Assembly: GCF_024628725.1 (NCBI RefSeq) | Contig: NZ_CP102409.1 | Location: 1,521,001 to 1,585,000, forward strand | From: Ruegeria sp. YS9 | Lineage (GTDB): Bacteria > Pseudomonadota > Alphaproteobacteria > Rhodobacterales > Rhodobacteraceae | DNA: 64,000 bases | Direction of reading: 5' to 3' | Shown: piece after piece, positions 29,733 through 39,418 of the stretch | Numbering within the stretch: position 1 is the first letter of the stretch | Layout: every line of letters begins with the position of its first letter | Made by a program: the position numbers and the translations under genes | The notes under the pieces: model-generated | The model's database searches: none | What the model was told of the DNA's origin: nothing | The model's input: only the letters and a program-made list of their open reading frames with translations

Positions 29733-30659
29733 TTAGGAGTTTACAGGCTTTGCCGAAGCGCCGCCGTTATTGATCGCCCAGTTGGCGTTGGTCTTGATTC
29801 CGCCCAGCGGGAAGAAGTGCACATTGGTGATGTTGAAATCCGGGTTGGCCGCCTTGTGGTTTGCCAGTTCGGTCACGACATCGGTCGGCTCGTAGGGCAG
29901 CAACAGCTTGGAGACATCCATGGCGCGCTTTTGCAGAACCTTCAGCGACGGCCCAACGCCGCACGCGATGGCGAATTTGATCAGGGTTTGCAGCTTGGCC
30001 GGACCCGCGATTCCGATATGGATCGGCAGATCGATACCCGCTTCTTTCAGGCTGTCGGCCCAGGCGATGATCGGCTTGGCGTCAAAGGCGAACTGGGTTG
30101 CCAGCGCCATTTCGGCATCCGTGGTCTCGTTGAACTTCTGCTTCCAGCGCAACGCGTCATCGACATTCTTGGTCGAGCCGTCCGGGTCGATGTCCTTGTT
30201 GCCTTCGGGGTGGCCCGCCACGTGCAGGCGCTTGAAGCCCGCCTTGTCGAACAGACCGGTTTCCAGCAGCTGCATCGAGCTGTCGAAATCGCCGTGCGGG
30301 TTGGCGACACCGCCGGCCAGCAACAACGCCTGTTCAACGCCTGCTTCGCCCTGGTACATGGCGATCCAGTTTTCCAACGTCGCCGCATCCTTGATGATCC
30401 GAGCCGGGAAGTGCGGCATGACAGGGTAACCTTCCGCCGCAATCCGCTTGGCGGTCTTGACCATGTCTTCGATCGGCGTGCCCTCGATATGGGCGATGTA
30501 AACGCGCGTCCCCTCGGGCAACAGCGCGCGGAAGTCATCGACCTTTTCGGCGGTACGCGGCATGACCTCGATCGAATAGCCCTGCAAAAAGGCTTCGACG
30601 GTCGGATTTACTGGGCCGTTTTCGACCGCATCACGTTTCTTGAAGTTCAGCAAAGCCAT
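29733..30659 (-). CDS. MetF-like methylenetetrahydrofolate reductase family protein
   Basis: The 308-residue protein resembles the MTHFR flavin barrel: SIEVMPRTAEKVDDF near the N terminus takes the place of the usual SxEFFPP segment, followed by YIAHIEGTPIEDM, LLLAGGVANPHGDFDSS and VAGHPEGNKDIDPDG. It probably interconverts methylene- and methyl-H4folate, passing methyl groups taken from the corrinoid protein into the folate oxidation pathway. It is divergent from biosynthetic MetF. ATG 30659 is preceded by GGGAGG. It lies between the small upstream gene and the methyltransferase. Confidence 0.85.
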   Translation of the reverse strand: MALLNFKKRDAVENGPVNPTVEAFLQGYSIEVMPRTAEKVDDFRALLPEGTRVYIAHIEGTPIEDMVKTAKRIAAEGYPVMPHFPARIIKDAATLENWIAMYQGEAGVEQALLLAGGVANPHGDFDSSMQLLETGLFDKAGFKRLHVAGHPEGNKDIDPDGSTKNVDDALRWKQKFNETTDAEMALATQFAFDAKPIIAWADSLKEAGIDLPIHIGIAGPAKLQTLIKFAIACGVGPSLKVLQKRAMDVSKLLLPYEPTDVVTELANHKAANPDFNITNVHFFPLGGIKTNANWAINNGGASAKPVNS

Positions 30660-30684
30660 TTCGGCCTCCCATAAAGTCTGGGGC

Positions 30685-30981
30685 TCATGCCCAACCGTCA
30701 TTGGCGATCAGCGCTTTGACGCGGTCCTGATCGTATTCCGTTTCCAGACGCACAGCTTCGGCTTCGGCAATCTCGGCAGGATCGCCTTCGACCGCGAAAG
30801 GTTCGGCTTTGCGCCATTCGGCCAGATAGGCATCACTGTCCTTGGCGTTCACCTTCATCGCGGCACGGTCGATGGCTTGTTCAAACCGTTCCTCCAACTG
30901 CCGCTTTGCGCCACGACGGCCTTTGCCGACGATGACCTGAGCGGGAATGTCGCGCCAATACACGATGGTGACGTCAGGCAT
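30685..30981 (-). CDS. Small protein of the 'virulence factor' family (PF13769-like)
   Basis: The 98-residue protein (MPDVTIVYWRDIPAQVIVGKGRRGAKRQLEERF... in outline) matches a small alphaproteobacterial family named virulence factor without experimental support. The family commonly neighbours methyl-H4folate methyltransferase genes, so a role in the corrinoid C1 pathway is more plausible than virulence. AGGAGG sits ahead of the start. It is the first gene of the operon and ends 25 bases before the MetF-like gene. Confidence 0.75.
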   Translation of the reverse strand: MPDVTIVYWRDIPAQVIVGKGRRGAKRQLEERFEQAIDRAAMKVNAKDSDAYLAEWRKAEPFAVEGDPAEIAEAEAVRLETEYDQDRVKALIANDGWA

Positions 30982-31171
30982 TGCTGTGATTCCTCCTAAC
31001 CCGATGGGCCGGTTCTAAACTTCAATGTAGGCCTGGGTCGGTCGATTTTCGACACACGGCGCTTTTCCAGCGACGTTTTTGCCCACGGTGGTGTATCGGG
31101 CTTGTAACCAGTTTTCCGGCAAACGCGCATATCATAATTCTCATCGTCACTATGAAAGCGCTGCATGAAAA

Positions 31172-31205
31172 AGAAAAACCCCGGACGGGAAAAACCGCCC
31201 GAGGC
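31172..31205 (-). terminator. Terminator of phoX
   Basis: CCTCGGGCGG and CCGTCCGGGG (read on the minus strand) pair with two G-U pairs around a T-loop and are followed by a long T-rich tract. It begins about 25 bases after the phoX stop. Confidence 0.85.
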
Positions 31206-31228
31206 AAGAAGTGATGGGTCAAATGGCC

Positions 31229-33115
31229 TTAGCCGACCAGACCGCCATCTTCGCGGGTAATGGCGACAATGGCCGAACGCGGCACCGAGTCACCGCCTTC
31301 AGGCCAGTGGCTGTTGCCTTTTTCGCCCGGGTGCTGAATGCCGACGAACATCGTACGACGGTCCGGCGACCAGCTGAGACCGGTGACCTCGCATCCATTC
31401 GGTCCAACCAGAAAGCGGCGGATTTCACCGGTGACAGGGTCACCTGCCAGCATCTGGTTGTTGCCCTGACCGGCAAAGTCACCTTCGTTGCCGTAATTGC
31501 CATCGGTCTGGATCCACAACAAGCCATTGCTGTCGAACTTCAAACCGTCGGGCGAGTTGAACATGTTGTCGGCGTTCACGTTCTCGGATCCGGCATAGGC
31601 GTCTTCGTGGACCGTGGGATTGCCTGCCAGCACGTACAGATCCCAGCCGAAGCCAGCCGCAGCATGATCGCCGCCATCCGGACGCCAGCGAAGGATCTGA
31701 CCGTAATGGTTCTTGTCCCGCGGGTTCGGGCCGTTGGTCGAGGTATCGTCGCCCCCTGCATTCGGCTTGACGCCACGGTTCTTGTTGTTGGTCAGGCAAC
31801 AGTAAACCTCGGGCGCGTTTGGATTGGCCGCGACCCACTCGGGACGATCCATGGTGGTTGCTCCAACCGCCGAACCAGCCTGACGGGTGTGGATGCAAAC
31901 CTCGGCCTGCGATGCAAGCCCGGTGGTTTCAGGTGTCAGATCGAGCCACTCACCGGTTCCGTCGTCGTTGAACTTGGCAACCGAAAGTGTGCCTTTTTCC
32001 AACAGCGCGTTGGTATCCACACCAGCGGCATAAACCCCTTCCGAGACAAAGCGGTAAAGAAACTCGCCGCGTTCATCATCGCCCATGTAAACGACGACAC
32101 GGCCGTCGTTGTTCACTATGACTTCGGCGTTTTCGTGCTTGAAGCGTCCCAGTGCTGTCAGCTTGCGCGGTGTCGATGCCGGATCGGTCGGATCGATCTC
32201 GACGACATAACCGGCACGGTTCGGTTCGTTTGGGTTTTTCGAGACGTCGAAACGGTCGTCGATCTTGGCCCAGCCATAACCCCAATCGCTGGCCGATACG
32301 CCATAGCGCTTCAGTTCCGGGCTGGTCTCGTGGTTTTCATCCTCAGCCGAGAAGTAACCATTGAAGTTCTCTTCACAGGCCAGATACGAGCCCCACGGTG
32401 TCATGCCGTTTCCGCAATTGTTCCATGTTCCCTTGCACGTCGTGCCGGACGGATCGGCGGCGGTTTTCATCAAGTCATGGCCGGCGGCCGGACCCGTGAT
32501 GGTCATTTCGGTCTGCGGTGTAACGCGGCGGTTATACGGGCTGTCCTTTACGATGCCCCAGTTGCCATCGGTGTTCGCGATTTCCACGATCGTGACACCA
32601 TGCGCCATCATGCCCTTTGCGATGTCGTCATCGGATGCTGGCTTGGCGTCCGGATTGTTGCCCCAAAGAATGCCGCGGTTGGTATATTCGTTGTTCACCA
32701 CCAGCAGAACATGGCCGTCGTGGAAAAACACATCCTGGCCATCCGTGTTGTCACCAAATGCGCGTGCCTGACTGGCCGCCGTGCCTCGGGTGTCATGATC
32801 GAATTCCGGAACGTCCGACCACAGCGGATCACCCCAGCGCACCATGACCTCGGCCTTGTAGCCCGAAGGCACAGTCACTTCGTCCGCCGTCGAAACCGGA
32901 ATCGCCTCGAACGAGAAACGGTCCGCCGCCGCGCGGGCACCTGTCGGCAGAACCGAGCCGCCAACGGCAGCGAAACTGCCCATCGCCAGAACGCCCCCCA
33001 TAAACCCGCGACGCGACAACGCACGCTCGACAACGCGGTCAAAGTCACATTCTTCGGGTCGTGGGCTTATGATTTCATCGTATTCATCAAAAGAAAGGGT
33101 GTGATCGTCTTTCAT
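31229..33115 (-). CDS. phoX: PhoX family alkaline phosphatase (DUF839), Tat-exported
   Basis: The 628-residue protein has a twin-arginine signal (SRRGFMGGVLAMGSFAAVGGS, about 39-59). The mature part has the PhoX beta-propeller motifs, including NNGRVVVYMGDDERGEFLYRFVS and WIQTDGNYGN, with the acidic metal-site residues expected for the Fe/Ca enzyme. PhoX releases phosphate from organic esters in the periplasm and is typical of marine bacteria under phosphate shortage. ATG 33115 follows a GGAG site; the frame is open 334 codons further upstream only as a shadow of ppx. A possible Pho box lies upstream. Confidence 0.93.
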   Translation of the reverse strand: MKDDHTLSFDEYDEIISPRPEECDFDRVVERALSRRGFMGGVLAMGSFAAVGGSVLPTGARAAADRFSFEAIPVSTADEVTVPSGYKAEVMVRWGDPLWSDVPEFDHDTRGTAASQARAFGDNTDGQDVFFHDGHVLLVVNNEYTNRGILWGNNPDAKPASDDDIAKGMMAHGVTIVEIANTDGNWGIVKDSPYNRRVTPQTEMTITGPAAGHDLMKTAADPSGTTCKGTWNNCGNGMTPWGSYLACEENFNGYFSAEDENHETSPELKRYGVSASDWGYGWAKIDDRFDVSKNPNEPNRAGYVVEIDPTDPASTPRKLTALGRFKHENAEVIVNNDGRVVVYMGDDERGEFLYRFVSEGVYAAGVDTNALLEKGTLSVAKFNDDGTGEWLDLTPETTGLASQAEVCIHTRQAGSAVGATTMDRPEWVAANPNAPEVYCCLTNNKNRGVKPNAGGDDTSTNGPNPRDKNHYGQILRWRPDGGDHAAAGFGWDLYVLAGNPTVHEDAYAGSENVNADNMFNSPDGLKFDSNGLLWIQTDGNYGNEGDFAGQGNNQMLAGDPVTGEIRRFLVGPNGCEVTGLSWSPDRRTMFVGIQHPGEKGNSHWPEGGDSVPRSAIVAITREDGGLVG

Positions 33116-33190
33116 GGCAATCTCCATACCTGGCTGTAAGCTCGTAAAGAATCCTGCTGAGGGTTCCGTGGATGCCCATCGCACCCCAGT

Positions 33191-33208
33191 ATGAACGGCA
33201 CGTGACAC
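33191..33208 (-). promoter_or_regulatory. Candidate Pho box of phoX
   Basis: On the minus strand GTGTCAC-GTGC-CGTTCAT matches the tandem CTGTCAT-N4-CTGTCAT PhoB site at five of seven bases in each half, with the correct 11-bp spacing, about 76-93 bases before the phoX start. Confidence 0.45.
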
Positions 33209-33216
33209 GCGCGTTA

Positions 33217-33232
33217 ATTTCAAACTTGAAAT
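33217..33232. promoter_or_regulatory. Inverted repeat between phoX and ppx
   Basis: ATTTCAA-AC-TTGAAAT is a perfect 7-bp inverted repeat with a 2-bp centre, in the divergent region 64 bases upstream of ppx. The binding factor is unknown. Confidence 0.4.
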
Positions 33233-33295
33233 CACTTGCACGTCGGCGATCCCCCGCCTAGGGTCGGGGTAACTCGAAAATCGGAGGGCGTAAAA

Positions 33296-34408
33296 ATGGC
33301 GCCCAAGCGTCCCAAAGGTGCGGGCGCGTTCCCGAAAGCGGTCGAAAGCCCCGCGCCGGCAAGACCCGATCCGGATGCTCTTTATGCGGCACTGGATCTG
33401 GGGACAAATAGTTGCCGCATGTTGATAGCCCAGCCCAAGGGAAGTGGGTTTCATGTGGTCGACAGCTTCTCCAAATCCGTGCAGTTGGGCGCGGGTCTGG
33501 AACGCACCGGACGACTGTCGCGGGCGTCGATGTCGCGCACCGTTCAGGCATTGCGAATCTGTCAGCAAAAGCTGAAACGCAACAAGGTCAAACGGATGCG
33601 TCTGATCGCCACCGAAGCGTGCCGCCGCGCCAAGAACTCGCGCGAATTCATCCGGCAGGTGAAGCGCGAAACCGGGCTCACGCTTGAGATCATTCAGCCC
33701 GAGGAAGAAGCCCGTCTGGCGGTGATTTCCTGTGCCCCGCTGGTTTCGACCAAGACCGAGCAGTTGTTGGTCGTCGACATTGGAGGCGGTTCGACCGAAT
33801 TGGTCTGGATCGACATATCGTCCGTTCCACGCCGCGACCGACCCGCGGCCATCATGCGGCTGCATCACGGGTTTCACACTGTCGACAGCCCTTTTCCCGC
33901 GGCCAAGGTCGTTGACTGGATCAGCGTACCGCTGGGCGTCGCCACGCTGCGGGACCAGTTCAATGATGTCGAGGATGACGCCGCCCGTTTCGCGTTGATG
34001 AGTTGGTTTTTCGAGGAAAACCTTGCCGATTTTGCGCCCTACAAGGACGAACAGACGCGCGAAGGGTTTCAGATCGTCGGCACCAGCGGCACGGTCACCA
34101 CCGTGGCGGCCTCGCATCTGGGCCTCAAGCGGTATGACCGGACCAAAGTGGACGGGCTGCGCATGACCAGCGATCAGATTGACAAAGTCATACGCGGGTA
34201 TTTAGAACTCGGCCCTCATGGGCGGCGCCGGGACCCTCGCATCGGTGAAGACCGGCAAGCCCTGATCATGTCCGGTTCGGCCATATTGCAGGCTTTGCTT
34301 CGTTGCTGGCCCACTGACCGCCTTTCGGTGGCGGACCGGGGGCTGCGCGAAGGTCTGCTTTATGCACAGATGAGCGCGGACGGTGTATTGGAAGACGGAC
34401 CGTTCTGA
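33296..34408 (+). CDS. ppx: Ppx/GppA exopolyphosphatase-guanosine pentaphosphatase family protein
   Basis: The 370-residue ASKHA-fold enzyme has [14 protein letters not shown] (about 32-45), the catalytic-region EEEARLA and the second phosphate loop [11 protein letters not shown], then GTSGTVTT. It lacks the long C-terminal HD-like domain of full Ppx, as is common in alphaproteobacteria. It hydrolyses polyphosphate and/or pppGpp. GGAGGG lies before ATG 33296; the frame opens 20 codons earlier. Its stop overlaps the rlmE start by one base (TGATG), so both are co-translated. Confidence 0.9.
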   Translation: MAPKRPKGAGAFPKAVESPAPARPDPDALYAALDLGTNSCRMLIAQPKGSGFHVVDSFSKSVQLGAGLERTGRLSRASMSRTVQALRICQQKLKRNKVKRMRLIATEACRRAKNSREFIRQVKRETGLTLEIIQPEEEARLAVISCAPLVSTKTEQLLVVDIGGGSTELVWIDISSVPRRDRPAAIMRLHHGFHTVDSPFPAAKVVDWISVPLGVATLRDQFNDVEDDAARFALMSWFFEENLADFAPYKDEQTREGFQIVGTSGTVTTVAASHLGLKRYDRTKVDGLRMTSDQIDKVIRGYLELGPHGRRRDPRIGEDRQALIMSGSAILQALLRCWPTDRLSVADRGLREGLLYAQMSADGVLEDGPF

Positions 34409-35130
34409 TGGCGAAGACACCAAGTGGAAAAAACAATTCAGGCCGCGGACAGCGCGACCTGAAGGTCAAGGTCAAGACAGCGCGCGGGCGCAAGCTCAGC
34501 TCGACCCGCTGGCTCGAGCGGCAGTTGAACGATCCTTATGTAAAACGCGCTCAGGCCGATGGATATCGTGGGCGAGCGGCATATAAAATTCTGGAACTGG
34601 ACGACAAATTCCGCTTTCTGGTGCCCGGCGCGCGCGTGGTGGATCTGGGTTGCGCGCCCGGTGGCTGGTGTCAGGTCGCCGTCAAGCGGGTGAACGCGCT
34701 GGGCGAGAAATCAGGCAAACGGATCGGATCGGTGCTGGGCATTGACCTGCAAGAGGTCGAACCGGTCGCCGGCGCCGAGATCCATGTTCTGGACTTCATG
34801 GAAGATGACGCCGACCAGAAGGTCAAAGACTGGCTGGACGGCAAGGCAGACGTCGTGATGTCGGATATGGCCGCGGCATCATCTGGTCACAAGCAGACCG
34901 ATCACCTGCGAATCATGGCGCTGTGCGAAGCCGCAGCTTATTTCGCGTTTGACGTTCTGGAAGAAGGCGGAACCTTCGTCGCCAAAGTTCTGGCCGGTGG
35001 TGCTGAAGGCGATCTGCAAAAACTGCTGAAGCAGAAGTTTCAGAAAGTTGCCAACGTCAAACCGCCTGCGTCACGCTCGGACAGTTCGGAAAAATTCGTT
35101 GTGGCAACAGGGTTTCGCGGCGATTCTTAA
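34408..35130 (+). CDS. rlmE: 23S rRNA 2'-O-ribose methyltransferase RlmE (FtsJ/RrmJ)
   Basis: The 240-residue SAM-dependent enzyme methylates U2552 in the A loop of 23S rRNA. It has a basic N-terminal extension, the catalytic lysine in [10 protein letters not shown] (K60), SAM motif [11 protein letters not shown] (about 78-88), [17 protein letters not shown] and the last catalytic residues near [11 protein letters not shown] and [11 protein letters not shown]. Pairing with ppx is common in Rhodobacterales. Confidence 0.95.
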   Translation: MAKTPSGKNNSGRGQRDLKVKVKTARGRKLSSTRWLERQLNDPYVKRAQADGYRGRAAYKILELDDKFRFLVPGARVVDLGCAPGGWCQVAVKRVNALGEKSGKRIGSVLGIDLQEVEPVAGAEIHVLDFMEDDADQKVKDWLDGKADVVMSDMAAASSGHKQTDHLRIMALCEAAAYFAFDVLEEGGTFVAKVLAGGAEGDLQKLLKQKFQKVANVKPPASRSDSSEKFVVATGFRGDS

Positions 35131-35318
35131 TCATCCAACCGAATGCGATTTCCGCTCAGGCGTTGTTCGCGCAACGACGTGGCCGCCATGCCCTGCAACA
35201 TCAATGTGTCACCATGGGTCAGGTATTCAGGTTCGCGGCTGCGCAACTCTTCAATACGTTGCGCCAACGAAATAGATCGTACACCCGTTGGTCTCTGCTT
35301 TGACACTTCAATGGACAT
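35127..35318 (-). CDS. Small 63-residue hypothetical protein
   Basis: The protein is mostly helical and polar ([18 protein letters not shown], then [24 protein letters not shown]). The ATG has a strong purine-rich site (GAGGTGAAGG) directly upstream, and the end overlaps the rlmE stop by four bases on the opposite strand. I recognise no family. The good initiation signal is the main support. Confidence 0.55.
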   Translation of the reverse strand: MSIEVSKQRPTGVRSISLAQRIEELRSREPEYLTHGDTLMLQGMAATSLREQRLSGNRIRLDD

Positions 35319-35405
35319 CCTTCACCTCTGAACAGCACACCTGAAATGTTGTTAGCGGGGAATTTTGCCGCGAACATGGAGCAAATCGGGCACGTATATG
35401 CCGGT

Positions 35406-37307
35406 TCAGGGGCTGAGTTGTTGCGACAATTGCAGCAGGTTCGGATCATCCGGCAGCCTGTCCAGCGCCTCTTGCAGCACTATGCGCGCAGCTTCCGGAC
35501 CGCGATTGATCTGCGCCAGTTGTACCAGCATCGGCCACGCCTCGGCCCGCTGCGGGTCCAGCGTCACAACTTCGCGAAAGGCCTGTTCAGCCGCAGGAGC
35601 ATTGCGAAGCGTCAAAGCCATGCCCCCCAGTACAAGGTGGGTTTCCGGGGCATCCAGCCTATTCGAAATCGACTGCTGCCATTCCGACATGCCCTGCCCA
35701 AGCTTGGCCCGTTGCTCGGCCGTCAAGCCCTGCGGCGGTATGCTCAAGAACTCTTTGGCGGCAGCGATGCGCACGTTTCGCAGAGGATCAGACAGCAACG
35801 GCTCGAGCCTGCGCACCTGATCTGCCGGGCTGGCCTGACGCTGTAGCACCACTGCATTCGCTCGTATCAGCGGGTCATCTTCCTGCAAAAGCGACGCTGT
35901 GACAGCGGCTATCTCTGGCGAGCCAAACGGCTGCATAAGATATGCGGCGGTTGCTCTGACGATCCCGGGCTGCGACGCATCCATTGCGACGGCAAGCAAA
36001 CCCTCGGGCGTGTCGAGCTGCCCTTCGGCCGCAGCCTTGAAAACTGTCCCGTAATGCGGGCGTCGATTTGGCGATTCCGGAAACCAGCCTTCAATCTGGC
36101 TTGCAGCCCAGGCCTGGTCCTGGTCTTGATGGCAGTCCGTGCAGGCATCAACGCCCAGCCCAAGATCCGGTCGCGGTATGCGAAAGCTGTGATCGCGTCG
36201 ACCGTCGACACCCATATAGGTCCGCTGGATCATATGGCAGCTTTTGCATTGGGCCCCTTCCCCGCCTTCCGGGTGATTGTGATGCGCAGGCGTGTCATAG
36301 TCCTTTGCGGCAAGGGTGGCGAATTCCGGATTTCCGGCAGGCGAATGGCACTGTGTGCAAACCCCGTTTCCTTCGGCTTTCAATTCTGCGCTGTGCGGCT
36401 CGTGGCAGTTCATGCATCCGACGCCCTGCGCGTACATCTTGGATTGCAGGAACGAGCCGTAGACGTAAACCTCATCCAGTATCTGCCCGTCGGGATGATA
36501 GGTCCCGGGGCGCAGCACAGCCAGATTATACGCATCATGGTACGGAGTTCCCGGAACCGGGTTTCCGTTGCCATGCGCCTCGCGCCGGGAATGACATCCG
36601 GCGCATTGCTGTATTTCTTCTTCGGTCCGCCCCTTGCCCCAACTCAACAGAAAGCCGGCATTGCCCAGGCCATCTGAAGACCCCTGTTCCCGGACCCAAT
36701 CGATATGTGCGGACCCCGGCCCGTGGCAGGACTCGCACCCGACCCCGATTTCGACCTGCTGAGACGTGTAGGATCTGGTTTGAGGATTGTAGTTCTTCTC
36801 AAAACCCGTGGCATGACATTCAGCGCAGCGCGCACTCCAGTTCTTGTAGGGGCCTGTCCAATGCAACCCGTCATCAGGCGGCAGGTCCTGATCAGGGTAC
36901 AGGTGATACCAGCGCTTTTGCTCTGTGTCCCAAACCACGTCGAAGCTTTGCAAACGGCCCGGTTCGGTCTCGAAAAGGTATTGCTGCAAGGGTTCGATTC
37001 CAACGACGGAATGCACGTCATATTCCGTCGTCGCACCGTCTTTTTCCGTTACGCGGGCCGAGTACCTGCCTGCCTCACGTTTGAACTGGACGGACATACC
37101 GTCATGATCGAACCGAGTTCCGTCAAAATCGGCCGCAAGAGCGCCGTCAGTGGTATCTGTCCACGCCAGCGCATGATGTGACCCAGCCCAGGCTTCGGCT
37201 TCTTGCTGATGACAGTCAGTACACTGATCTGAGCCCACATATTCTGGGGTCTGCGCCTGAACTTCGCCAGCGATTGCAAGGCAGGCCAGTATCAGGGCAA
37301 ATCTCAT
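35406..37307 (-). CDS. Octahaem cytochrome c (c554-like) with HEAT/TPR tail
   Basis: The 633-residue secreted protein has a signal peptide (to about residue 19) and eight CxxCH haem sites starting at residues 29, 161, 191, 235, 298, 317, 354 and 389. The haem region resembles cytochrome c554-type domains. Residues from about 400 look like HEAT repeats (LLSDPLRNVRIAAAKEFLS) and then TPRs (APAAEQAFREVVTLDPQRAEAWPMLVQLAQ). This suggests a periplasmic electron carrier or reductase docked to a partner. Substrate is unknown; nitrite, hydroxylamine and sulfite enzymes are related folds. The start overlaps the yihY stop by four bases. Confidence 0.88.
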   Translation of the reverse strand: MRFALILACLAIAGEVQAQTPEYVGSDQCTDCHQQEAEAWAGSHHALAWTDTTDGALAADFDGTRFDHDGMSVQFKREAGRYSARVTEKDGATTEYDVHSVVGIEPLQQYLFETEPGRLQSFDVVWDTEQKRWYHLYPDQDLPPDDGLHWTGPYKNWSARCAECHATGFEKNYNPQTRSYTSQQVEIGVGCESCHGPGSAHIDWVREQGSSDGLGNAGFLLSWGKGRTEEEIQQCAGCHSRREAHGNGNPVPGTPYHDAYNLAVLRPGTYHPDGQILDEVYVYGSFLQSKMYAQGVGCMNCHEPHSAELKAEGNGVCTQCHSPAGNPEFATLAAKDYDTPAHHNHPEGGEGAQCKSCHMIQRTYMGVDGRRDHSFRIPRPDLGLGVDACTDCHQDQDQAWAASQIEGWFPESPNRRPHYGTVFKAAAEGQLDTPEGLLAVAMDASQPGIVRATAAYLMQPFGSPEIAAVTASLLQEDDPLIRANAVVLQRQASPADQVRRLEPLLSDPLRNVRIAAAKEFLSIPPQGLTAEQRAKLGQGMSEWQQSISNRLDAPETHLVLGGMALTLRNAPAAEQAFREVVTLDPQRAEAWPMLVQLAQINRGPEAARIVLQEALDRLPDDPNLLQLSQQLSP

Positions 37308-38170
37308 GCCGTTTCTCCTTCTGAGGCGTTTTGCAGATCAATCAATGCACCATTGTATTCGGCCCCCAGAATCAGGATCGCTGAATAGAGATACAGGAAA
37401 ATCAATGCCGCCATGGCCCCCGCCAATCCTGCATAGGTGGCGCTGTAGGTGGCGAACTGGCTGATATAAATTGAAAACGCCCATCCACCGGCCGCCCACA
37501 AAGCCAAAGTCAGCAGGACGCCGGGCAGAATTTGCATCAGGCTGTGCCTGCGGGTCGGCAGCACGAGATGTGCCAGAAGAACGGTGCCCGCAGGAACCGC
37601 CACCGTGAACGTCCAGCGCAGGCGATCCACGGAAAACCAGTTGGCCACGGCAACTTCCGTGTGTTCGGCCACCAGTTTCGTATAGACCGGCAAAACCACC
37701 TCGACGGCGGCGATGATCAGAATGGCCGACCCACCCAGAATGACCAGCACCAGGCAGAGCAGCCGGGTTTTCCAGAACGGCCAACTGTCTTCGTCATGGT
37801 AGGCCTGGTTCATGGCTGCACGTACGGCAGCAACGCCGTTGGAAGCAAAATAGATCGCCAGCAAACCACCCAAGGTGATGACACCCGAACCGGATCCGGC
37901 CAGAACGGCCCGCAGTTCGGCCACGATGGGATCTGCGACATCCTTGGGCCAAGCTCCAAAAATCAGGTCAATCAACTCATCCGTGACATAGCCTTGCGAC
38001 AACGCCCCTGCCAGCGCCACGGTGAACAGCACAAAAGGAAACAGCGCCATCATCAGCGACATGGCCACATGGCTGCTCATGACAAAGCCGTTCTTTCTGC
38101 TGAACCGACGGATCGACAGCCAAAGCGCCTGAACAGGTCGGCCAAACAGGGGATTCGCGGCAGTGGTCAT
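37304..38170 (-). CDS. YihY/virulence-factor BrkB family membrane protein
   Basis: The 288-residue inner-membrane protein has about six helices and the YihY blocks (SRKNGFVMSSHVAMSLMMALFPF near the N terminus, then AIYFASNGVAAVRAAMNQAY and PTRRHSLMQILPGVLLTLALWAAGGWAFSIYI). The family was once called ribonuclease BN by mistake; its function is unsettled. Its stop overlaps the start of the octahaem cytochrome gene (ATGA), so the two are co-expressed. Confidence 0.9.
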   Translation of the reverse strand: MTTAANPLFGRPVQALWLSIRRFSRKNGFVMSSHVAMSLMMALFPFVLFTVALAGALSQGYVTDELIDLIFGAWPKDVADPIVAELRAVLAGSGSGVITLGGLLAIYFASNGVAAVRAAMNQAYHDEDSWPFWKTRLLCLVLVILGGSAILIIAAVEVVLPVYTKLVAEHTEVAVANWFSVDRLRWTFTVAVPAGTVLLAHLVLPTRRHSLMQILPGVLLTLALWAAGGWAFSIYISQFATYSATYAGLAGAMAALIFLYLYSAILILGAEYNGALIDLQNASEGETA

Positions 38171-38329
38171 GCGGCAACCCTAACCTGCCGAAATGGAACA
38201 CAGAACCCGTCATGAATATCTATTTGGAGAATGAGGGCCAACAAACGCCTGAACGCATTGCATAAACAAGACCTCGCGTGCAGGATTGGGTCGCGCAGGA
38301 CGGTAAATGCGCCAGACACAGGATACCGA

Positions 38330-39415
38330 ATGACCCCGGATCAAAAAGACATTGCGGTTAGTCCCAAGCTTCGACTGTCTGTTGTCCGGGATACATGCAT
38401 CATCGCGACGCTGATCGTGCTGGGCCTCTATGCCGGGGCAAACTTCCTGATCCCGCTTGCCATGGCGCTGCTGGTCAATGTTCTGATCATCGCGCTGAGC
38501 GATCGCGTCGTCGCCCTGACCCGCGCTCCGGTCTGGCTGGCCAATATTGCCGGTGTGACCGTCGTTCTGGCGGGTTTGTTCATGATCATGTACGTGCTGG
38601 GCAGTCAGGCGACGCAGTTTGCACGCTCGATCAGCACCTATGAAAACCAGTTTGATGGTGCCGTCGAGCGTGTAACGGGGCTGGTCGGCAACGACGTGAC
38701 CACCTTCATTCGTGACAATCTGGTCAGTATCGACATGTCCTATGTCGCACGCATATTGCTGGGCAGCGCCACCTCATTGTTGAACCAGTTCTTCCTGATC
38801 AGCCTTTATGTCGCCTTTCTGATGGCCGAACGACTGGCGTTTCGGAAAAAGATCCAACTGGCCGCCGGAGATCCTGTCGCCGCAGCCGAGTTTTCCGCCA
38901 TGCTCGATGCGATTTCGGTCAGCTTGCAACGCTATGTCGGCGTCAAAACCCTGATCAGCCTGATAACGGCAACCATCAGCTATACGGTTTTCCGCTCGCT
39001 TGGTCTGGAATACGCGGAAACATGGGCCGTACTGACCTTTGCCCTGAACTTCATTCCTTCGATCGGTTCGATCATAGCGGTGTTTTTTCCGGCCATGATC
39101 GCGCTTGTTCAATTCGAAACGATCATTCCCTTCCTGGTCATCGTGCTGGGATGTGGAACGATCCAATTCCTGATCGGCAACTTCCTTGATCCGGCCATGC
39201 TTGGCCGATCCCTGAACATGTCGACCTTTCTTGTCATTCTGGCCCTGACCTTCTGGACAACGGTCTGGGGCCTGATCGGAGCGTTTCTGAGTGTGCCTTT
39301 GACCGTATGCATCCTGATCGTTTTCAGCCACATCCCGGCCCTTCGGCCGGTTGCCATACTGATGTCTCTGGATGGCAGATTGGGCGAGGACAACAGTCAG
39401 GCCGCAGCAAGCTAG
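38330..39415 (+). CDS. AI-2E family transporter (PerM/TqsA type)
   Basis: The 361-residue membrane protein has about eight helices with the family pattern: an N-terminal helical pair (LIPLAMALLVNVLIIALSDRV), a soluble central helix bundle, then LRYVGVKTLISLITA-like sequence (QRYVGVKTLISLITATISY), ALNFIPSIGSIIAVFFP and a closing FLSVPLTVCILIVF. Members export autoinducer-2, Na+ or other solutes. ATG 38330 has AGGA upstream; earlier in-frame starts add a polar 33-residue stretch. The histone-deacetylase-family gene follows after three bases. Confidence 0.88.
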   Translation: MTPDQKDIAVSPKLRLSVVRDTCIIATLIVLGLYAGANFLIPLAMALLVNVLIIALSDRVVALTRAPVWLANIAGVTVVLAGLFMIMYVLGSQATQFARSISTYENQFDGAVERVTGLVGNDVTTFIRDNLVSIDMSYVARILLGSATSLLNQFFLISLYVAFLMAERLAFRKKIQLAAGDPVAAAEFSAMLDAISVSLQRYVGVKTLISLITATISYTVFRSLGLEYAETWAVLTFALNFIPSIGSIIAVFFPAMIALVQFETIIPFLVIVLGCGTIQFLIGNFLDPAMLGRSLNMSTFLVILALTFWTTVWGLIGAFLSVPLTVCILIVFSHIPALRPVAILMSLDGRLGEDNSQAAAS

Positions 39416-39418
39416 GTC

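Noticed and set aside
31211..33139. 642-codon plus-strand frame across phoX
   Set aside because: It is the antisense shadow of phoX in a GC-rich gene; its composition is not protein-like and phoX has a Tat signal and family motifs.
33116..34117. 334-codon N-terminal extension of the phoX frame
   Set aside because: It is antisense to ppx; the Tat signal and ribosome-binding site place the start at 33115.
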